A stretch of 63,009 nucleotides of DNA from Chitinophaga pinensis (GTDB taxonomy: Bacteria > Pseudomonadota > Gammaproteobacteria > Burkholderiales > Burkholderiaceae_C), in the NCBI GenBank assembly GCA_943326015.2, contig CALPRQ020000020.1:1-63009 (forward strand). Reading direction: 5' to 3'. Shown piece after piece: positions 28,844 to 39,140 of this stretch. Under the pieces are notes generated by a model, which saw only the letters and a list, made by a program, of their open reading frames with translations, did not search any database and was not told the DNA's origin. The first letter of the stretch is position 1; every line of letters starts with the position of its first letter. Both the position numbers and the translations under genes were made by a program.

Positions 28844-29325
28844 GCATTCTGGCGCCGGTTCGTGCTGCTGGGCGGCTTGCTGGTCGGAGGCCGTGGCTTG
28901 GATTCGGCTGTGCTGGCCTGGCGTCATGCTTGACGGGACGCTGGGCAATTGGCCTGATCCCGAGCCCCTGTGGTTGTCGCCATGCGGGTGCATGCCAGGC
29001 TTTTGACATGGATCGAGTTGAATATTCTTAAAGTGAATAGTTTTTGGAATGACATAAATATGTCATGTTCATGGCATAATAGCGACTGTGAGAATCACTG
29101 TATATTTAAAACATTAACTTGATTTGACTGGATTTATCAGGGATTTGTCCATATCTTAGTGGTTCCTGTGATTTGCCAGTTCTGCCATGCGGCGATCCAG
29201 CCAAAGATGGTCATTCAAAGGTTCGATCGCTCTGATTCTTGTCTGGCATGTACCTCAATTTCGCAAGATTCTTGCGGCAATGATGTGTCGCCATCTGTGA
29301 TTTTCAACTAACCCGCATAAAATCC
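28844..29325. other. Non-coding gap with an AT-rich section before the CZB chemoreceptor
   Basis: I find no supported gene in this 482-base gap. The first 150 bases have ordinary composition. From about 29010 to 29325 it becomes clearly A+T-rich, unlike most of the window. It contains the palindrome at 29050-29065, a CATAAT hexamer at 29075-29080 and a second A+T-rich block around 29101-29130, and ends in CATAAAATCC before the start codon. The chemoreceptor promoter must lie here. Confidence 0.6.
29050..29065. promoter_or_regulatory. 16-base perfect palindrome upstream of the CZB chemoreceptor
   Basis: TGACATAAATATGTCA is a 7-bp inverted repeat with a 2-base centre. It ends 9 bases upstream of CATAAT (29075-29080), a possible -10, so it would cover the -35 region, a usual position for a repressor or a class II activator. 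Confidence 0.45.
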
Positions 29326-31653
29326 ATGAAGAAATTCGGATCGTTTTTCATCAATCTCTCATTTTGGCGACCCGGCGCATTGCTGATGCGTCAGTTTCGC
29401 TTTCCAGCCAAGATGGCCTGCATCACGGCGGCCTTCCTGTTGCCGCTGGTCTGGTTATTGACGGCCTATGTCAACGGAAAAAATGGCGAGCTGGATTTTC
29501 TGCTGCAGGAGCGTGCCGGAGTCCGCTATGTCCGCACGATCTATCCAGCGCTGGAGGCGGCGGGGAATTGGCGTCTGGAAGCCATAAATGCCAGTGCGGG
29601 CGATACGGCCGCCTCTGTTTCGGCGGCTCGGCTTGAATTCGAGGCGGCATTCAAGAGGATTCAGACCATAGAGGCCGAGTTGGGTGGAGTCATCGGAAGT
29701 CAGGCCGCTTTCGAGCAGGTTCGCCTGGCTTTTCAGGCGAGTCAAACGATGCAGAATGACACGAAGACGGTCTTTAGCACCTTGACCGCCTTGACGCAAG
29801 CCCTGCGTACCCTGCTTGATCAGGTCACCGATGGTTCCAACCTGGCATTGGATTCCGATCTGGCCAGTTACCAGCTGATTTCCGCCACTTTGAAGAATTC
29901 CCCGGAAATCATCACCCGTACCGCCGAGTTGCGCGGACTGGGACGAGTGGCCCTCAAGACCGGACAGCTTTCCCCCGAGTTGACAGCCTCCCTGTACGAA
30001 CGCCTGGCGGTGATCGTTCATGAAGGCAATCAGGAGACGATCGCGTTGAAGAAGGTCCAGAAGTTCGCGCCGACCTATTTCGATCAACTGCTTGCCAATG
30101 CCACGGCCGCCACCGAGGGTTTTTCCACCCTGGTAAGAAGTGCTTTTTCCAATGGCCAGGCCACATCAGGCGTGGATGGCGATTCCTATCTCATCTCGGC
30201 TAATCAGACGCTAAGGGTTCAATATGCCCAGGTTGGGAAGAATCTGGATGTTCTTGATTCCATGCTGTCTGAGCGGCAGGCAATATTGCGCCATAGCTTG
30301 TGGCTCACGGTGATTGTCACGGTATTGAGCCTGTTTGCGGCTTTTTACCTGTTTCTCGGATTTTACCGCTCGATGATGGGTGGGTTCAAGATCCTGCGTC
30401 GCCATCTGATCAATATCTCCATGGGTGATCTGCGTCCAGCCATCAGTGGCCAAGGACATGACGAGGTCGCAGGCTTGCTCAAGGAATTGAGTTTCATGCA
30501 GCAATCATTGCGCCAGATGGTTCATCAGGTGCAAGAGGGGACTGGCACCGTGCTGGAATCCAGCGTCGAGATTGCCAAAGGCACCAGCGATTTGTCGTCT
30601 CGAACCGAAGCCGCCTCCGCCGCACTCGAGGAATCTTCGGCGGCGTTGCTGCAAACCGTCGCGACCGTCAAGTTGACGGAAGAATCGGTTCGTCAGGTCA
30701 GCCAGATTTCCGTGGACAACGCCAGCACTGCCAGCCGAGGTGGCAAGGTCATGCACAAGATGGTGGAAACCATGGAGAACATCCAGACCTCCTCACAGAA
30801 AATCAGCGACATCATTGGCGTGATCGATGGCATTGCCTTCCAGACCAACATCCTGGCCTTGAACGCCGCGGTGGAGGCCGCCCGAGCCGGTGAACAGGGG
30901 CGGGGTTTTGCCGTGGTTGCCAGTGAGGTGAGGGCCTTGGCCGGGCGCAGCGCGGAGGCGGCCAAGGAAATAAAATCCTTGATCTCCTCCAGCGTGGAGG
31001 AGGTGGCGTCGGGTACCGACATCGTGCGCAACGCAGGTTCCACCATGATGGAAATCGTGCAGACGGCTGACAATGTCAAGCAGTTGCTCGACGAGGTAGC
31101 GCACGGTGCCCAGGAGCAAAGCGTGGGCATTGCTCAGATCGGCGCAGCAGTGCAGGACCTGGACCGCAGCACCCAGGCCAATGCTGCCCTGGTCGAGGAA
31201 ACGGCGGCGGCGGCGGCGGCGCAGTGCAGCGCGGCGGTGCGCATGGCGGCCCAGGTAGACGAGTTCCGCTTGCCCGGCAACCAGCAGGCCACTCTGGTCG
31301 AGGGCATTGACCTGGATGCGATCATCGACGCTCACCGGCAATGGAAGCTCAAGTTGCGCGAGGCGATCGAAACCGGCGTTGATGTCGATGTGGCCACGCT
31401 GTCCCGTGACGACTGTTGTACCCTGGGTAAATGGATTTACAGCGATGGTCAGCGCTTCCAGAACCGGGGCAGCTTCACGGCCTTGATTGAGAAGCACGCC
31501 CATTTCCACCGAGTCGCGGCACAGGTGGGAGAACTGATCAACCTGGGGCAGTACGCGCAGGCAGAAGACGCACTGGCGCCGCAGACGCCTTTCTCCCAGG
31601 CCACCAGCGAGGTGGTGCTGCTGCTTTCCACCGCCAAGCGGCTGGGTTTCTGA
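29326..31653 (+). CDS. Methyl-accepting chemotaxis protein with C-terminal CZB zinc-binding domain
   Basis: A 775-residue membrane chemoreceptor. Helix 1 spans about residues 29-48 and a periplasmic ligand region about 49-320. Helix 2 spans about 325-346, followed by HAMP (about 347-400) and the methyl-accepting coiled coil. The hairpin tip is in [20 protein letters not shown] with [18 protein letters not shown]. The C-terminus carries a CZB (chemoreceptor zinc-binding) domain at about 668-735, with candidate ligands His670, Cys698 in CTLGKW, His724 and His728. In other bacteria CZB domains sense zinc or oxidants. The 5' half is less G+C-rich than neighbouring genes, and no che gene is adjacent, so it must work with a remote pathway or the 34-41 kb operon. 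Confidence 0.93.
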   Translation: MKKFGSFFINLSFWRPGALLMRQFRFPAKMACITAAFLLPLVWLLTAYVNGKNGELDFLLQERAGVRYVRTIYPALEAAGNWRLEAINASAGDTAASVSAARLEFEAAFKRIQTIEAELGGVIGSQAAFEQVRLAFQASQTMQNDTKTVFSTLTALTQALRTLLDQVTDGSNLALDSDLASYQLISATLKNSPEIITRTAELRGLGRVALKTGQLSPELTASLYERLAVIVHEGNQETIALKKVQKFAPTYFDQLLANATAATEGFSTLVRSAFSNGQATSGVDGDSYLISANQTLRVQYAQVGKNLDVLDSMLSERQAILRHSLWLTVIVTVLSLFAAFYLFLGFYRSMMGGFKILRRHLINISMGDLRPAISGQGHDEVAGLLKELSFMQQSLRQMVHQVQEGTGTVLESSVEIAKGTSDLSSRTEAASAALEESSAALLQTVATVKLTEESVRQVSQISVDNASTASRGGKVMHKMVETMENIQTSSQKISDIIGVIDGIAFQTNILALNAAVEAARAGEQGRGFAVVASEVRALAGRSAEAAKEIKSLISSSVEEVASGTDIVRNAGSTMMEIVQTADNVKQLLDEVAHGAQEQSVGIAQIGAAVQDLDRSTQANAALVEETAAAAAAQCSAAVRMAAQVDEFRLPGNQQATLVEGIDLDAIIDAHRQWKLKLREAIETGVDVDVATLSRDDCCTLGKWIYSDGQRFQNRGSFTALIEKHAHFHRVAAQVGELINLGQYAQAEDALAPQTPFSQATSEVVLLLSTAKRLGF

Positions 31654-31719
31654 ACGAGGTGCTGGAGAAGCCGCGCCGTGGCAGGCGCTGGCCTGGTCGG
31701 CGGTGATACAGGCGCTTCT

Positions 31720-31725
31720 TACAAT
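31720..31725 (+). promoter_or_regulatory. -10-like hexamer (TACAAT) 5 bases before the UvrD-type helicase start
   Basis: TACAAT is separated from the ATG at 31731 by only ACGGC, so any transcript from it would start at the start codon. There is no Shine-Dalgarno sequence and no obvious -35. Confidence 0.4.
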
Positions 31726-31730
31726 ACGGC

Positions 31731-34196
31731 ATGTTTGAACCTGCACAAGATACCGCCGCTGTCTCACCTCTGCTGCAAGGCCTCAACGCCGAGCAGCTGG
31801 CTGCCGTCACGCTGCCGCCCGAGCCCGCGCTGATCCTGGCTGGCGCCGGCTCCGGCAAGACGCGCGTGCTGACCACGCGCATCGCCTGGCTGCTGCAGAC
31901 CGGCCAGGCCACGCCGGGTGGTCTGCTGGCGGTGACCTTCACCAACAAGGCGGCCAAGGAGATGCTGACCCGTCTGTCGGCCTTGCTGCCGGTCAATGTG
32001 CGCGGCATGTGGATCGGTACCTTCCACGGCCTGTGCCATCGGTTGCTGCGCGCGCACTGGAAGCTCGCCAGCCTGCCGCAGTCCTTCCAGATCCTCGATA
32101 CGCAGGACCAGCTCAGTGCGATCAAGCGCCTGTGCAAGCAGCACCAGATCGACGAGGAGCGTTTTCCCCCGAAGCAGCTGCAGCGCTTCGTCGCCGGCTG
32201 CAAGGAGGACGGCCTGCGCGCCCACCAGATGAGCCCGCGCGACGAGGTCCAGCGGCGCCAGATCGAGTTCTACCAGCTCTACGAGGAGCAGTGCCAGCGC
32301 GAGGGCGTGGTCGACTTCGGCGAGCTGATGCTGCGCAGCTACGAACTGCTGCGCGACCAGGATGCGGTGCGCGAGCATTACCAGCGGCGCTTCCGCCATA
32401 TCCTGGTCGATGAGTTCCAGGACACCAACAAGCTGCAGTACGCCTGGCTCAAGCTGCTGGCCGGTCATGAGGAGAACGGCCGCTTCGTGCCGGCCGGCAA
32501 TGCGGTGCTCGCGGTCGGCGACGACGACCAAAGCATCTATGCCTTTCGCGGCGCTCGCGTGGGCAACATGGCCGACTTCGTGCGCGAGTTCGCAGTCGAG
32601 CACCAGATCAAGCTCGAGCAGAACTACCGCAGCCACGGCAACATCCTGGAAGCGGCCAACCAGCTGATCGAGCACAACACCGGCCGGCTCGGCAAGAACC
32701 TGCGCACCGAGCAGGGCGCCGGCGAGCCGATCCGGGTCTACGAGGCGGCCAGCGACTTCGCCGAGGCCGACTGGCTGATCGACGAGATCAAGCGCCTGGT
32801 TGCCGAGGGCTGGCCGCGCCAGGAGATCGCGCTGCTGTACCGCAGCAATGCGCAAAGCCGGGTCATCGAGAGCGCGTTGTTCCGTGCCGGCCTGCCGTAC
32901 CGCGTCTACGGCGGCCTGCGCTTCTTCGAGCGTGCCGAGGTCAAGCATGCGCTGGCCTATCTGCGCCTGCTCGACAACCCGAATGACGACACCAGCTTGC
33001 TGCGGGTGGTGAATTTTCCGCCGCGCGGGATCGGCGCGCGCTCGATCGAGCAGCTGCAGGATGTCGCGCGTGCGGCCGGTTGCTCGCTGCACGATGCGGT
33101 GAGTGCGCTGTCGGGTGCGGCCGGCACCAAGCTGTCGGCCTTTGTCGCCAGGATGGATGTGCTGCGCGAGCAGACCGAGAGTCGGAGCTTGCGTGAGATC
33201 ATCGAGCTGGTGCTGCAGCACAGCGGCCTGCTTGAGCATTACCGCGCCGACCGCGATGGCGCCGACCGGGTCGAGAACCTGGAGGAGCTCGTCAACGCGG
33301 CCGAGAGCTTCGTGCTGCAGGAGGGCTTTGGCCGCGATGCGGTGGCGCTGCCGCTGGACGAGACCGCGCCGGCCGGTCCGGGTCTGACCCAGTCGCCCGC
33401 CAGCCAGGGGCTGGACCCGCAGGCACCGGGCTTCGATGCCGCTGCCGCCGTCGGTTCGGTCGGCGCGCTGTCCGTGCAGCCCGACAGTGGCGAGACGCTC
33501 AGTCCGCTGGCCGCCTTCCTCACCCATGCGGCGCTCGAGTCCGGCGATAACCAGGCGCAGGCCGGCCAGGACGCGGTCCAGCTCATGACGGTGCATGCGG
33601 CCAAGGGGCTGGAGTTCGACGCGGTCTTCATCACCGGGCTTGAGGAAGGCCTGTTTCCGCACGAGAACAGCCTGAGCGACCGCGACGGGCTGGAGGAGGA
33701 GCGCCGCCTGATGTATGTCGCGATCACGCGCGCCAGGAAGCGTCTGTGCCTGAGCCATGCGCAGACGCGCATCCTGCATGGCCAGACCCGCTACAACCTG
33801 CGCAGCCGCTTCCTCGACGAGCTGCCCGAGCCTTGCCTGAAATGGATCAGCCCGAAGCAGGGTGGCTGGGGCAGCGGTCTTGGCAGCGGGTCGGGCCAGG
33901 GCGGCCGTGCGCAGCAGCCGGCCTGGGGCCGCAGCGGGCTGGTAGGTTCAGGCATGGGTCGCCCAATGGGCGGCAAGGAGGCGGCCTACAGCGGCGCCGG
34001 CACGGTGGTGCCGGCGCAGAAGTCCGCGCCGACGCACGGCATCCGGGCCGGGATGCAGGTGTTCCACAACAAGTTCGGCGAGGGCAAGGTGTTGAGCGTC
34101 GAGGGGCAGGGCGACGATGCGCGCGCCCAGGTCAACTTCCCGCGCCACGGCACCAAGTGGCTGGCGCTGGCGATCGCCAAGCTGACGCCGGTCTGA
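31731..34196 (+). CDS. uvrD: ATP-dependent DNA helicase, UvrD/Rep/PcrA family
   Basis: An 821-residue superfamily 1A 3'-5' DNA helicase for repair and replication restart. It shows the Q-like LNAEQLAAVTL, Walker A ILAGAGSGKTRVL, Ia LLAVTFTNKAAKEM, Walker B ILVDEFQDTNKLQY, motif III AVGDDDQSIYAFRGA, motif IV EQNYRSHGNIL, motif V LMTVHAAKGLEFDAVF and motif VI YVAITRARKRL. A linker of about 60 residues rich in Pro/Gly (about 545-600) interrupts domain 2B. The C-terminus has a Tudor-like domain (GMQVFHNKFGEGKVLSVEG). It could be named uvrD or pcrA; I use uvrD. Confidence 0.94.
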   Translation: MFEPAQDTAAVSPLLQGLNAEQLAAVTLPPEPALILAGAGSGKTRVLTTRIAWLLQTGQATPGGLLAVTFTNKAAKEMLTRLSALLPVNVRGMWIGTFHGLCHRLLRAHWKLASLPQSFQILDTQDQLSAIKRLCKQHQIDEERFPPKQLQRFVAGCKEDGLRAHQMSPRDEVQRRQIEFYQLYEEQCQREGVVDFGELMLRSYELLRDQDAVREHYQRRFRHILVDEFQDTNKLQYAWLKLLAGHEENGRFVPAGNAVLAVGDDDQSIYAFRGARVGNMADFVREFAVEHQIKLEQNYRSHGNILEAANQLIEHNTGRLGKNLRTEQGAGEPIRVYEAASDFAEADWLIDEIKRLVAEGWPRQEIALLYRSNAQSRVIESALFRAGLPYRVYGGLRFFERAEVKHALAYLRLLDNPNDDTSLLRVVNFPPRGIGARSIEQLQDVARAAGCSLHDAVSALSGAAGTKLSAFVARMDVLREQTESRSLREIIELVLQHSGLLEHYRADRDGADRVENLEELVNAAESFVLQEGFGRDAVALPLDETAPAGPGLTQSPASQGLDPQAPGFDAAAAVGSVGALSVQPDSGETLSPLAAFLTHAALESGDNQAQAGQDAVQLMTVHAAKGLEFDAVFITGLEEGLFPHENSLSDRDGLEEERRLMYVAITRARKRLCLSHAQTRILHGQTRYNLRSRFLDELPEPCLKWISPKQGGWGSGLGSGSGQGGRAQQPAWGRSGLVGSGMGRPMGGKEAAYSGAGTVVPAQKSAPTHGIRAGMQVFHNKFGEGKVLSVEGQGDDARAQVNFPRHGTKWLALAIAKLTPV

Positions 34197-34222
34197 AGTC
34201 GCGGCGCTGCGGCGGGGCTTGC

Positions 34223-35344
34223 CTAGGCAGGCTTCCCACCCCGCAGTGCAGAGTCGCCCTGGCTGGTCTGGTGGCCGTAACGCAGGATCTGGCCAGCGAT
34301 GTCCGCCAGCGGCACGACCTCGCTGACCGCACCCAGCTTGATGGCCTCCTTGGCCATGCCGAAGACGACGCTGCTGGCCTCGTCCTGAGCGATGGTGTGA
34401 GCACCCGCCTGGTGCAGCTCGCGCAGGCCGCGTGCCCCGTCATCGCCCATGCCGGTCATGATCACGCCGATGGCATTCTTGCCGGCGTTGGCCGCTGCCG
34501 AGCGAAACAGCACGTCGACCGAGGGTCGATGGTGATTGACGGTCGGCCCCTCGAATACCTCGACCTGGTATTGCGCACCGCTGCGCACCAGTCGCGTATG
34601 CAGGCCGCCCGGGGCGATCAGCGCCACGCCGGGCAGCACCCGGTCGCCATGGCGGGCCTCGCGTACCTCCATCGCGCACAGATTGTTGAGCCGTTGCGAC
34701 AGCGCGGCGGTGAACTTGGCCGGCATGTGCTGCACGATCACCATGCCTGGGCCATCGCGTGGCAGGCGCGGCAGAACCTGCTCGATGGCTTGCACACCGC
34801 CGGTGGAGACGCCGATCACGACCACCTTGTGGCTGGTGCCGAACAGCGGCCGTGGCGTGCCTGGGTTGGCCGGAGCGGGTCGCGGCGCCGCGCTGGCGGC
34901 GGGCAGCGTGGCGCGCGGCTGGCGCAGGTTGCGCATGTTGCAGCGGCTGGCGCTGCGGACGGCCTGGACCAGACCACTGTCCTCATCTTGCAGGAAGTCC
35001 TTCAGGCCCAGCGTCGGCTTGCTGACGATGGCAACAGCCCCGAGTTCCAGTGCGGTCAGCGTGGTTTCGGCGCCCGTGGTCGTGAGGGTCGAGCACATCA
35101 CGACTGGAATCGCATGCTGTTCCATCAGCTGGCGCAGGAAGGTCAGGCCATCCATGCGCGGCATTTCGACGTCCAGCACGATCACGTCGGGTTTGTCCTT
35201 CTTCAGGAACTCCTGCGCGAGCAGGGGGTCTTGCAAGGCGGCGATCACATCAAAGCCGTGCTGGCGCAGTACCTCGGCCAGGACGCGTCGGACCAGGGCT
35301 GAGTCGTCGATCAGCATGACCCGGATTGGGCGAACATTGTTCAT
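34223..35344 (-). CDS. cheB: Chemotaxis protein-glutamate methylesterase CheB
   Basis: A 373-residue response regulator-methylesterase that removes methyl groups from, and deamidates, chemoreceptors. The receiver has the acidic pair Asp13-Asp14 and phosphoacceptor Asp58 ([13 protein letters not shown]). After an Ala/Pro linker the esterase domain has catalytic Ser180 (IGVSTGG), His206 (VQHMPAKF) and Asp302 ([11 protein letters not shown]). It is the last gene of the chemosensory operon, 61 bases after cheR, and converges on uvrD with 26 bases between stop codons. Confidence 0.95.
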   Translation of the reverse strand: MNNVRPIRVMLIDDSALVRRVLAEVLRQHGFDVIAALQDPLLAQEFLKKDKPDVIVLDVEMPRMDGLTFLRQLMEQHAIPVVMCSTLTTTGAETTLTALELGAVAIVSKPTLGLKDFLQDEDSGLVQAVRSASRCNMRNLRQPRATLPAASAAPRPAPANPGTPRPLFGTSHKVVVIGVSTGGVQAIEQVLPRLPRDGPGMVIVQHMPAKFTAALSQRLNNLCAMEVREARHGDRVLPGVALIAPGGLHTRLVRSGAQYQVEVFEGPTVNHHRPSVDVLFRSAAANAGKNAIGVIMTGMGDDGARGLRELHQAGAHTIAQDEASSVVFGMAKEAIKLGAVSEVVPLADIAGQILRYGHQTSQGDSALRGGKPA

Positions 35345-35405
35345 GGGGTGCTTGTCAAGCCAGTATCAAAGAATTTCATCAGCGAATTTTGTCGGGACTC
35401 ACTGT

Positions 35406-36212
35406 CTACTTGGCGGGGGCTTGGTAGATCGAGGGTTCGAGCCGTTGCAGGCCATGGAGAACGCCCCGCAGCGTCTCGGCATGACCCGTGTACAGGTAGC
35501 CACCCGGCTTCAGGCGCTGGATCACGTTCGTGACCAGCCGGGACTTGGCTTCGCCCTCGAAGTAGATCAGCACGTTGCGCAGGAAGATCACGTCGAACAG
35601 ACCCAGTTGCGGCATCGGCTGCATGAGGTTGCCCACTTCGAATCTGACCTTGGCCCGCAGCTCCCGATTCATCAGGACCTGTCCGCGGTAGGCGCCTTCT
35701 CCGCGCAGGCACCAGCGCTTGAGGTCGGCTGGTTCGATCCGGGCGCAGCGCTCGACCGAATACAGACCCTGGCGTGCCTGGGTCACGACCCGGCTTGACA
35801 GGTCAGTCCCGATCACCTCCCATGGACGGGTGCCGGCATGGCGTGCGAGCGTCATCGCGATCGAATAAGCCTCCTCGCCCGAGGAGGCCGCCGCGCTCCA
35901 GACCCGCAGCGCTTGTACCCCCTGATCCTGATGCAGCCATTGGGCCAGGCGCTTGAAGTGCGCCGACTCCCGAAAGAAATAGGTTTCGTTGGTGGTCAGG
36001 ATGTCGATCACATCCATGGCCTCTGCGCTGTCCGGCGCGGCCAGGATCAGGCTCACATAATCGTTCAGCGTCGGGCACCTCAGCCGGGTGGCTTCGCGTG
36101 CCAGCCGGCTGACCACCAAGTGACGCCTGCTGGGTAACAGTCGGATGCCGGAATGCTGGTAGAAGAAGTCCGAGATGGCGCTGAAACTGGCTGCCGAGAG
36201 GTTATCACTCAT
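35406..36212 (-). CDS. cheR: Chemotaxis protein methyltransferase CheR
   Basis: A 268-residue SAM-dependent methyltransferase that methylates receptor glutamates. It has the small N-terminal helical domain (FYQHSGIRLLPSRRHLVVSR), TTNETYFFRESAHF, the SAM site WSAAASSGEEAYSIAM, then IGTDLSSRVV and FDVIFLRNVLIYF. The start lies 4 bases after the cheW stop on the same strand. Confidence 0.95.
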   Translation of the reverse strand: MSDNLSAASFSAISDFFYQHSGIRLLPSRRHLVVSRLAREATRLRCPTLNDYVSLILAAPDSAEAMDVIDILTTNETYFFRESAHFKRLAQWLHQDQGVQALRVWSAAASSGEEAYSIAMTLARHAGTRPWEVIGTDLSSRVVTQARQGLYSVERCARIEPADLKRWCLRGEGAYRGQVLMNRELRAKVRFEVGNLMQPMPQLGLFDVIFLRNVLIYFEGEAKSRLVTNVIQRLKPGGYLYTGHAETLRGVLHGLQRLEPSIYQAPAK

Positions 36213-36216
36213 GGGC

Positions 36217-36675
36217 TCAGTCCGTCATGGCCGTCAGGGACTCCAGCTGCTCGATCGACAGCACCTGTGCGGGGTCGAGCAGCGGCACGATCTTCTCCGG
36301 CTGCCGGATCATGCCCTGGAGGAATTCCGGCGCGATGTAGGTGCCGAACTGGGGCGGCGCATCGATCTGGTCGGCTCCGATCTCCACCACCTCGTGCACC
36401 GCATCGACCATCACGCCCAGCGTTTGCCGGTCCTCCCCGATGCCGAGTTCGAAGATCACCACACAGGTGCGCCAGCCCGGCTCGGTACGTGCCAGGCCGC
36501 AGCGCTGGGCCAGGTCGATCACCGGGATGACGGAGCCGCGCAGGTTCATGACGCCGCGCAGGAAGCCTGGCATCATGGGGACCGGCGTCATCTCTGGCAG
36601 CTCGATCAGCTCCTTGATCGAGTCGATCGGCACCGCGAAGGTATTGCCCTGGAGGGCAAAGGTGAGGGCCTGCAT
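36217..36675 (-). CDS. cheW: Chemotaxis coupling protein CheW
   Basis: A 152-residue single CheW/SH3-like domain protein that couples receptors to CheA. Characteristic segments are FAVPIDSIKELIELPEMTPV, FLRGVMNLRGSVIPVIDLA and the central GVMVDAVHEVVEI. The start codon shares one base with the stop of the upstream receptor gene (TGATG), so the two are probably translationally coupled. Confidence 0.95.
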   Translation of the reverse strand: MQALTFALQGNTFAVPIDSIKELIELPEMTPVPMMPGFLRGVMNLRGSVIPVIDLAQRCGLARTEPGWRTCVVIFELGIGEDRQTLGVMVDAVHEVVEIGADQIDAPPQFGTYIAPEFLQGMIRQPEKIVPLLDPAQVLSIEQLESLTAMTD

Positions 36676-39140
36676 CAGTACTTGGTGAAGCTGGACTCGT
36701 CGATCGCGAGCGGATCGTGCATCGACATGCCACCGAAATTCAGGGCGCGGTGCGGTGCGGGTCGCTCGGTGCGCAGCCGGCTTTGGCCCGGGAAGCTGCG
36801 CTGCTGTGCCGGCATCGGCTGGGCGAAGTGGCTGTCCGCTTCACGGCTGCCGTCCTTGAAGAAGCTCATCAGCTGCTGCAACTGGGCGGCCTGGCCCGAC
36901 ATTTCCTCTGCGGTGGCCGCCAGTTCCTCGGAGGCGGCGGCGTTGTGCTGGGTTGCCTGGCCCAGCTGGTCCATGGCGGCGTTGATCTGTGCCACGCCAT
37001 CGGTCTGTTCGGCGCTGGCCTCGGCAATCTCCTGCACCAGATCCGAGGTCTTGCGGATCGAAGGCACCATCGCGTTGAGCAACTGGCCGGCGCGCTCGGC
37101 CATGCCGACCGAGTTGGTGGCGAGCTGGCCGATCTCCTGCGCGGCGACCTGGCTGCGTTCGGCCAGTTTGCGCACTTCTGCGGCCACCACGGCGAAGCCG
37201 CGGCCATGTTCGCCGGCGCGCGCCGCTTCGATCGCCGCATTGAGTGCGAGCAGATTGGTCTGGTAGGCAATGTCGTCGATGATGGACACCCGGGTCGCGA
37301 TCTGCTTCATCGCTTCGACCGTCTGGGTCACTGCCAAGCCGCCCTCGGCGGCCTCCCTGGCGGCCTGGGTGGCGATGCCGTCGGTGATCCTGGCGTTGTC
37401 GGAGTTCTGGCTGATCGAGCCCGACATGACCTGGATCGACGCGGTGGTCTGCTCCGCGGTGGAGGCCTGCTCGCTGGCGGCCTGTGACAGCGACTGCGAG
37501 GTGGCGGCAATCTGGCTGGTCGCGCTGGTCAGCGCATCGGCGGCCGCATGCACCTCCTGCAGGGTGGCGGCCAGCTTGCGCACGGTGCTGTTGATGACGT
37601 CCTTGATCTCCGCGAACGCGCCTTGATAGGCCCCTTCGACCGCATGCGTCATGTCGCCACGCTCCATCAACTGCAGCACGTTCTGGATCTCCCGCAGCGG
37701 ATGGACGATGGCATCGAGCGTGCCGTTGAAGCCTTCGACGATCTTGCGGAAATCGCCCTGGTGCTTGCCGGGTTCGGCGCGCGTCAGCAAGCGACCTTGC
37801 ACCGCAGCCGCGGCCAGGGTGTCCACATCCTTGACCAGCTCGACCACGGTCTCGATCGCGCTGTTGAGGTTGAGCTTGACCTGTCCGAACACCCCCCTGG
37901 CATCGCGCGTGATGCGCTGCGTGAGGTCGCCGGTGGCCATGGCCCGCATGACCTGATCCACATCGCCGATCACGCTGGCGAGCTTGTCGCTGGTGGCGTT
38001 GGCATCGTCCTTGATCTGGGCAAAGGAGCCCGAGTAGTCGCCCGTGATGCGTTGCGTGAGATCGCCCGCCGACAGGTGACTGAAGACGCGTTGGATGTCC
38101 GCGAAAACCGCCCCGGTGGTTTCCATCAGCTCGTTGACGCCCTCGCACAGGACGCGGATCTGCCCGACCTTGCCTTCCAGCGGAATGCGCTGCGCGAGGT
38201 CGCCGTTGCGCGCGGCCGTGGTCACGCGCTGGGCCTGCCCGACCGCCTGCTCCAGCATGTTGGTGGACTCGACCTGCGCGGTGATGTCGGTCGCCAGCTT
38301 GATGTACTTGATGATCCGGCCCATGTCGTCCTTGACCGGGGCGTAGGAGGCCTGCAGGTACACGGTCTGGCCCGCCCTGTTGACGCGCTTGAGCACCTCG
38401 CTGCGGGGTTTGCCGTTGCTGAGTTCGCGCCAGAACTGGAGGTAGCCGGGGGCCGCGGCCTGTGCCGCGTCGACGAACATCCGGTGCGGCTTGCCGACCA
38501 CCTCCTCGCGCTGGTAGCCCATCAGTTGCAGGAACTTGTCGTTGGCCAACAGCACCTGGGCATTGAGGTCGAACTCGATGTAGGCGTAGGACGCATCGAT
38601 CGCTTCCAGGATGCCGCGCGCGCTCTGGCGCTCGATTTCGATGGCGGTGATGTCATAGCGCACCCCCAGGTATTTGATCGGCTTGCCGTTTTCCCCCAGG
38701 ATCGGTGCCACGACGGCGTCGACGTAGTAGGGGGTTCCGTCCTTGGCGCGGTTCTTGATGATGCCGCGAAAAACGTCGCCCCGACCGATGGTCGCCCACA
38801 TCGCCTTGAAGGTCTCCTTCGGCATGTCCGGATGGCGGGTCGTGCTGTGCGGGTGACCCAGCAACTCGTGACGGCTGTAGCGGGAGACCTCGACGAACTT
38901 GTCGTTGATCGACAGGATGTCGCCCTTCTTGTCCGACTCCGAGACGATGCTGGTCAGGTTCATGATGTCGTTGCGGACCTTGAGTTCGCCTTCGACCTCC
39001 TTCAGGCGTTCCCTTGTCTTGGCCAGCTCTTTCTCGACGGCCTGCAAGGCGGCTTGTCGCTGTTCCAGTTCGTCCTGCGCGCGCTGCAGTTCGTTGCCCG
39101 CCACGAGGCGGGCGATCCAGGGGAGGGAGTGCGTGGTCAT
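36675..39140 (-). CDS. Soluble chemoreceptor with Aer-like PAS, second PAS and tandem HAMP repeats
   Basis: An 821-residue receptor without a membrane helix. Residues 16-58 form a coiled coil. PAS1 (about 60-170) closely resembles the FAD-binding PAS of the energy sensor Aer, including [20 protein letters not shown], Trp115 and [12 protein letters not shown]2 spans about 175-290. Residues 300-520 hold five HAMP-like units, each with a (N/A)GDL(A/T)QRI-type motif (313, 359, 404, a variant at 449, 495). The methyl-accepting hairpin follows, with tip [20 protein letters not shown]. No clear CheR/CheB-tethering pentapeptide is seen at the C-terminus. The start [10 protein letters not shown] overlaps the cheA stop by four bases. 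FAD binding is inferred, not shown. Confidence 0.93.
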   Translation of the reverse strand: MTTHSLPWIARLVAGNELQRAQDELEQRQAALQAVEKELAKTRERLKEVEGELKVRNDIMNLTSIVSESDKKGDILSINDKFVEVSRYSRHELLGHPHSTTRHPDMPKETFKAMWATIGRGDVFRGIIKNRAKDGTPYYVDAVVAPILGENGKPIKYLGVRYDITAIEIERQSARGILEAIDASYAYIEFDLNAQVLLANDKFLQLMGYQREEVVGKPHRMFVDAAQAAAPGYLQFWRELSNGKPRSEVLKRVNRAGQTVYLQASYAPVKDDMGRIIKYIKLATDITAQVESTNMLEQAVGQAQRVTTAARNGDLAQRIPLEGKVGQIRVLCEGVNELMETTGAVFADIQRVFSHLSAGDLTQRITGDYSGSFAQIKDDANATSDKLASVIGDVDQVMRAMATGDLTQRITRDARGVFGQVKLNLNSAIETVVELVKDVDTLAAAAVQGRLLTRAEPGKHQGDFRKIVEGFNGTLDAIVHPLREIQNVLQLMERGDMTHAVEGAYQGAFAEIKDVINSTVRKLAATLQEVHAAADALTSATSQIAATSQSLSQAASEQASTAEQTTASIQVMSGSISQNSDNARITDGIATQAAREAAEGGLAVTQTVEAMKQIATRVSIIDDIAYQTNLLALNAAIEAARAGEHGRGFAVVAAEVRKLAERSQVAAQEIGQLATNSVGMAERAGQLLNAMVPSIRKTSDLVQEIAEASAEQTDGVAQINAAMDQLGQATQHNAAASEELAATAEEMSGQAAQLQQLMSFFKDGSREADSHFAQPMPAQQRSFPGQSRLRTERPAPHRALNFGGMSMHDPLAIDESSFTKY

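Noticed and set aside
26469-29009. Extension of the DUF47 frame upstream through the DEAD-box helicase (over 1000 residues)
   Set aside because: The DUF47 start at 26468 has a Shine-Dalgarno sequence and matches the family start. The extension crosses a promoter region and mirrors the helicase gene.
29020-29060. Possible flagellar sigma28 promoter before the CZB chemoreceptor
   Set aside because: TAAAG is present but the downstream element does not match GCCGATAA beyond its last four bases.
31764-33779. 671-residue minus-strand frame opposite the UvrD-family helicase
   Set aside because: Shadow of a complete helicase with all motifs on the plus strand.
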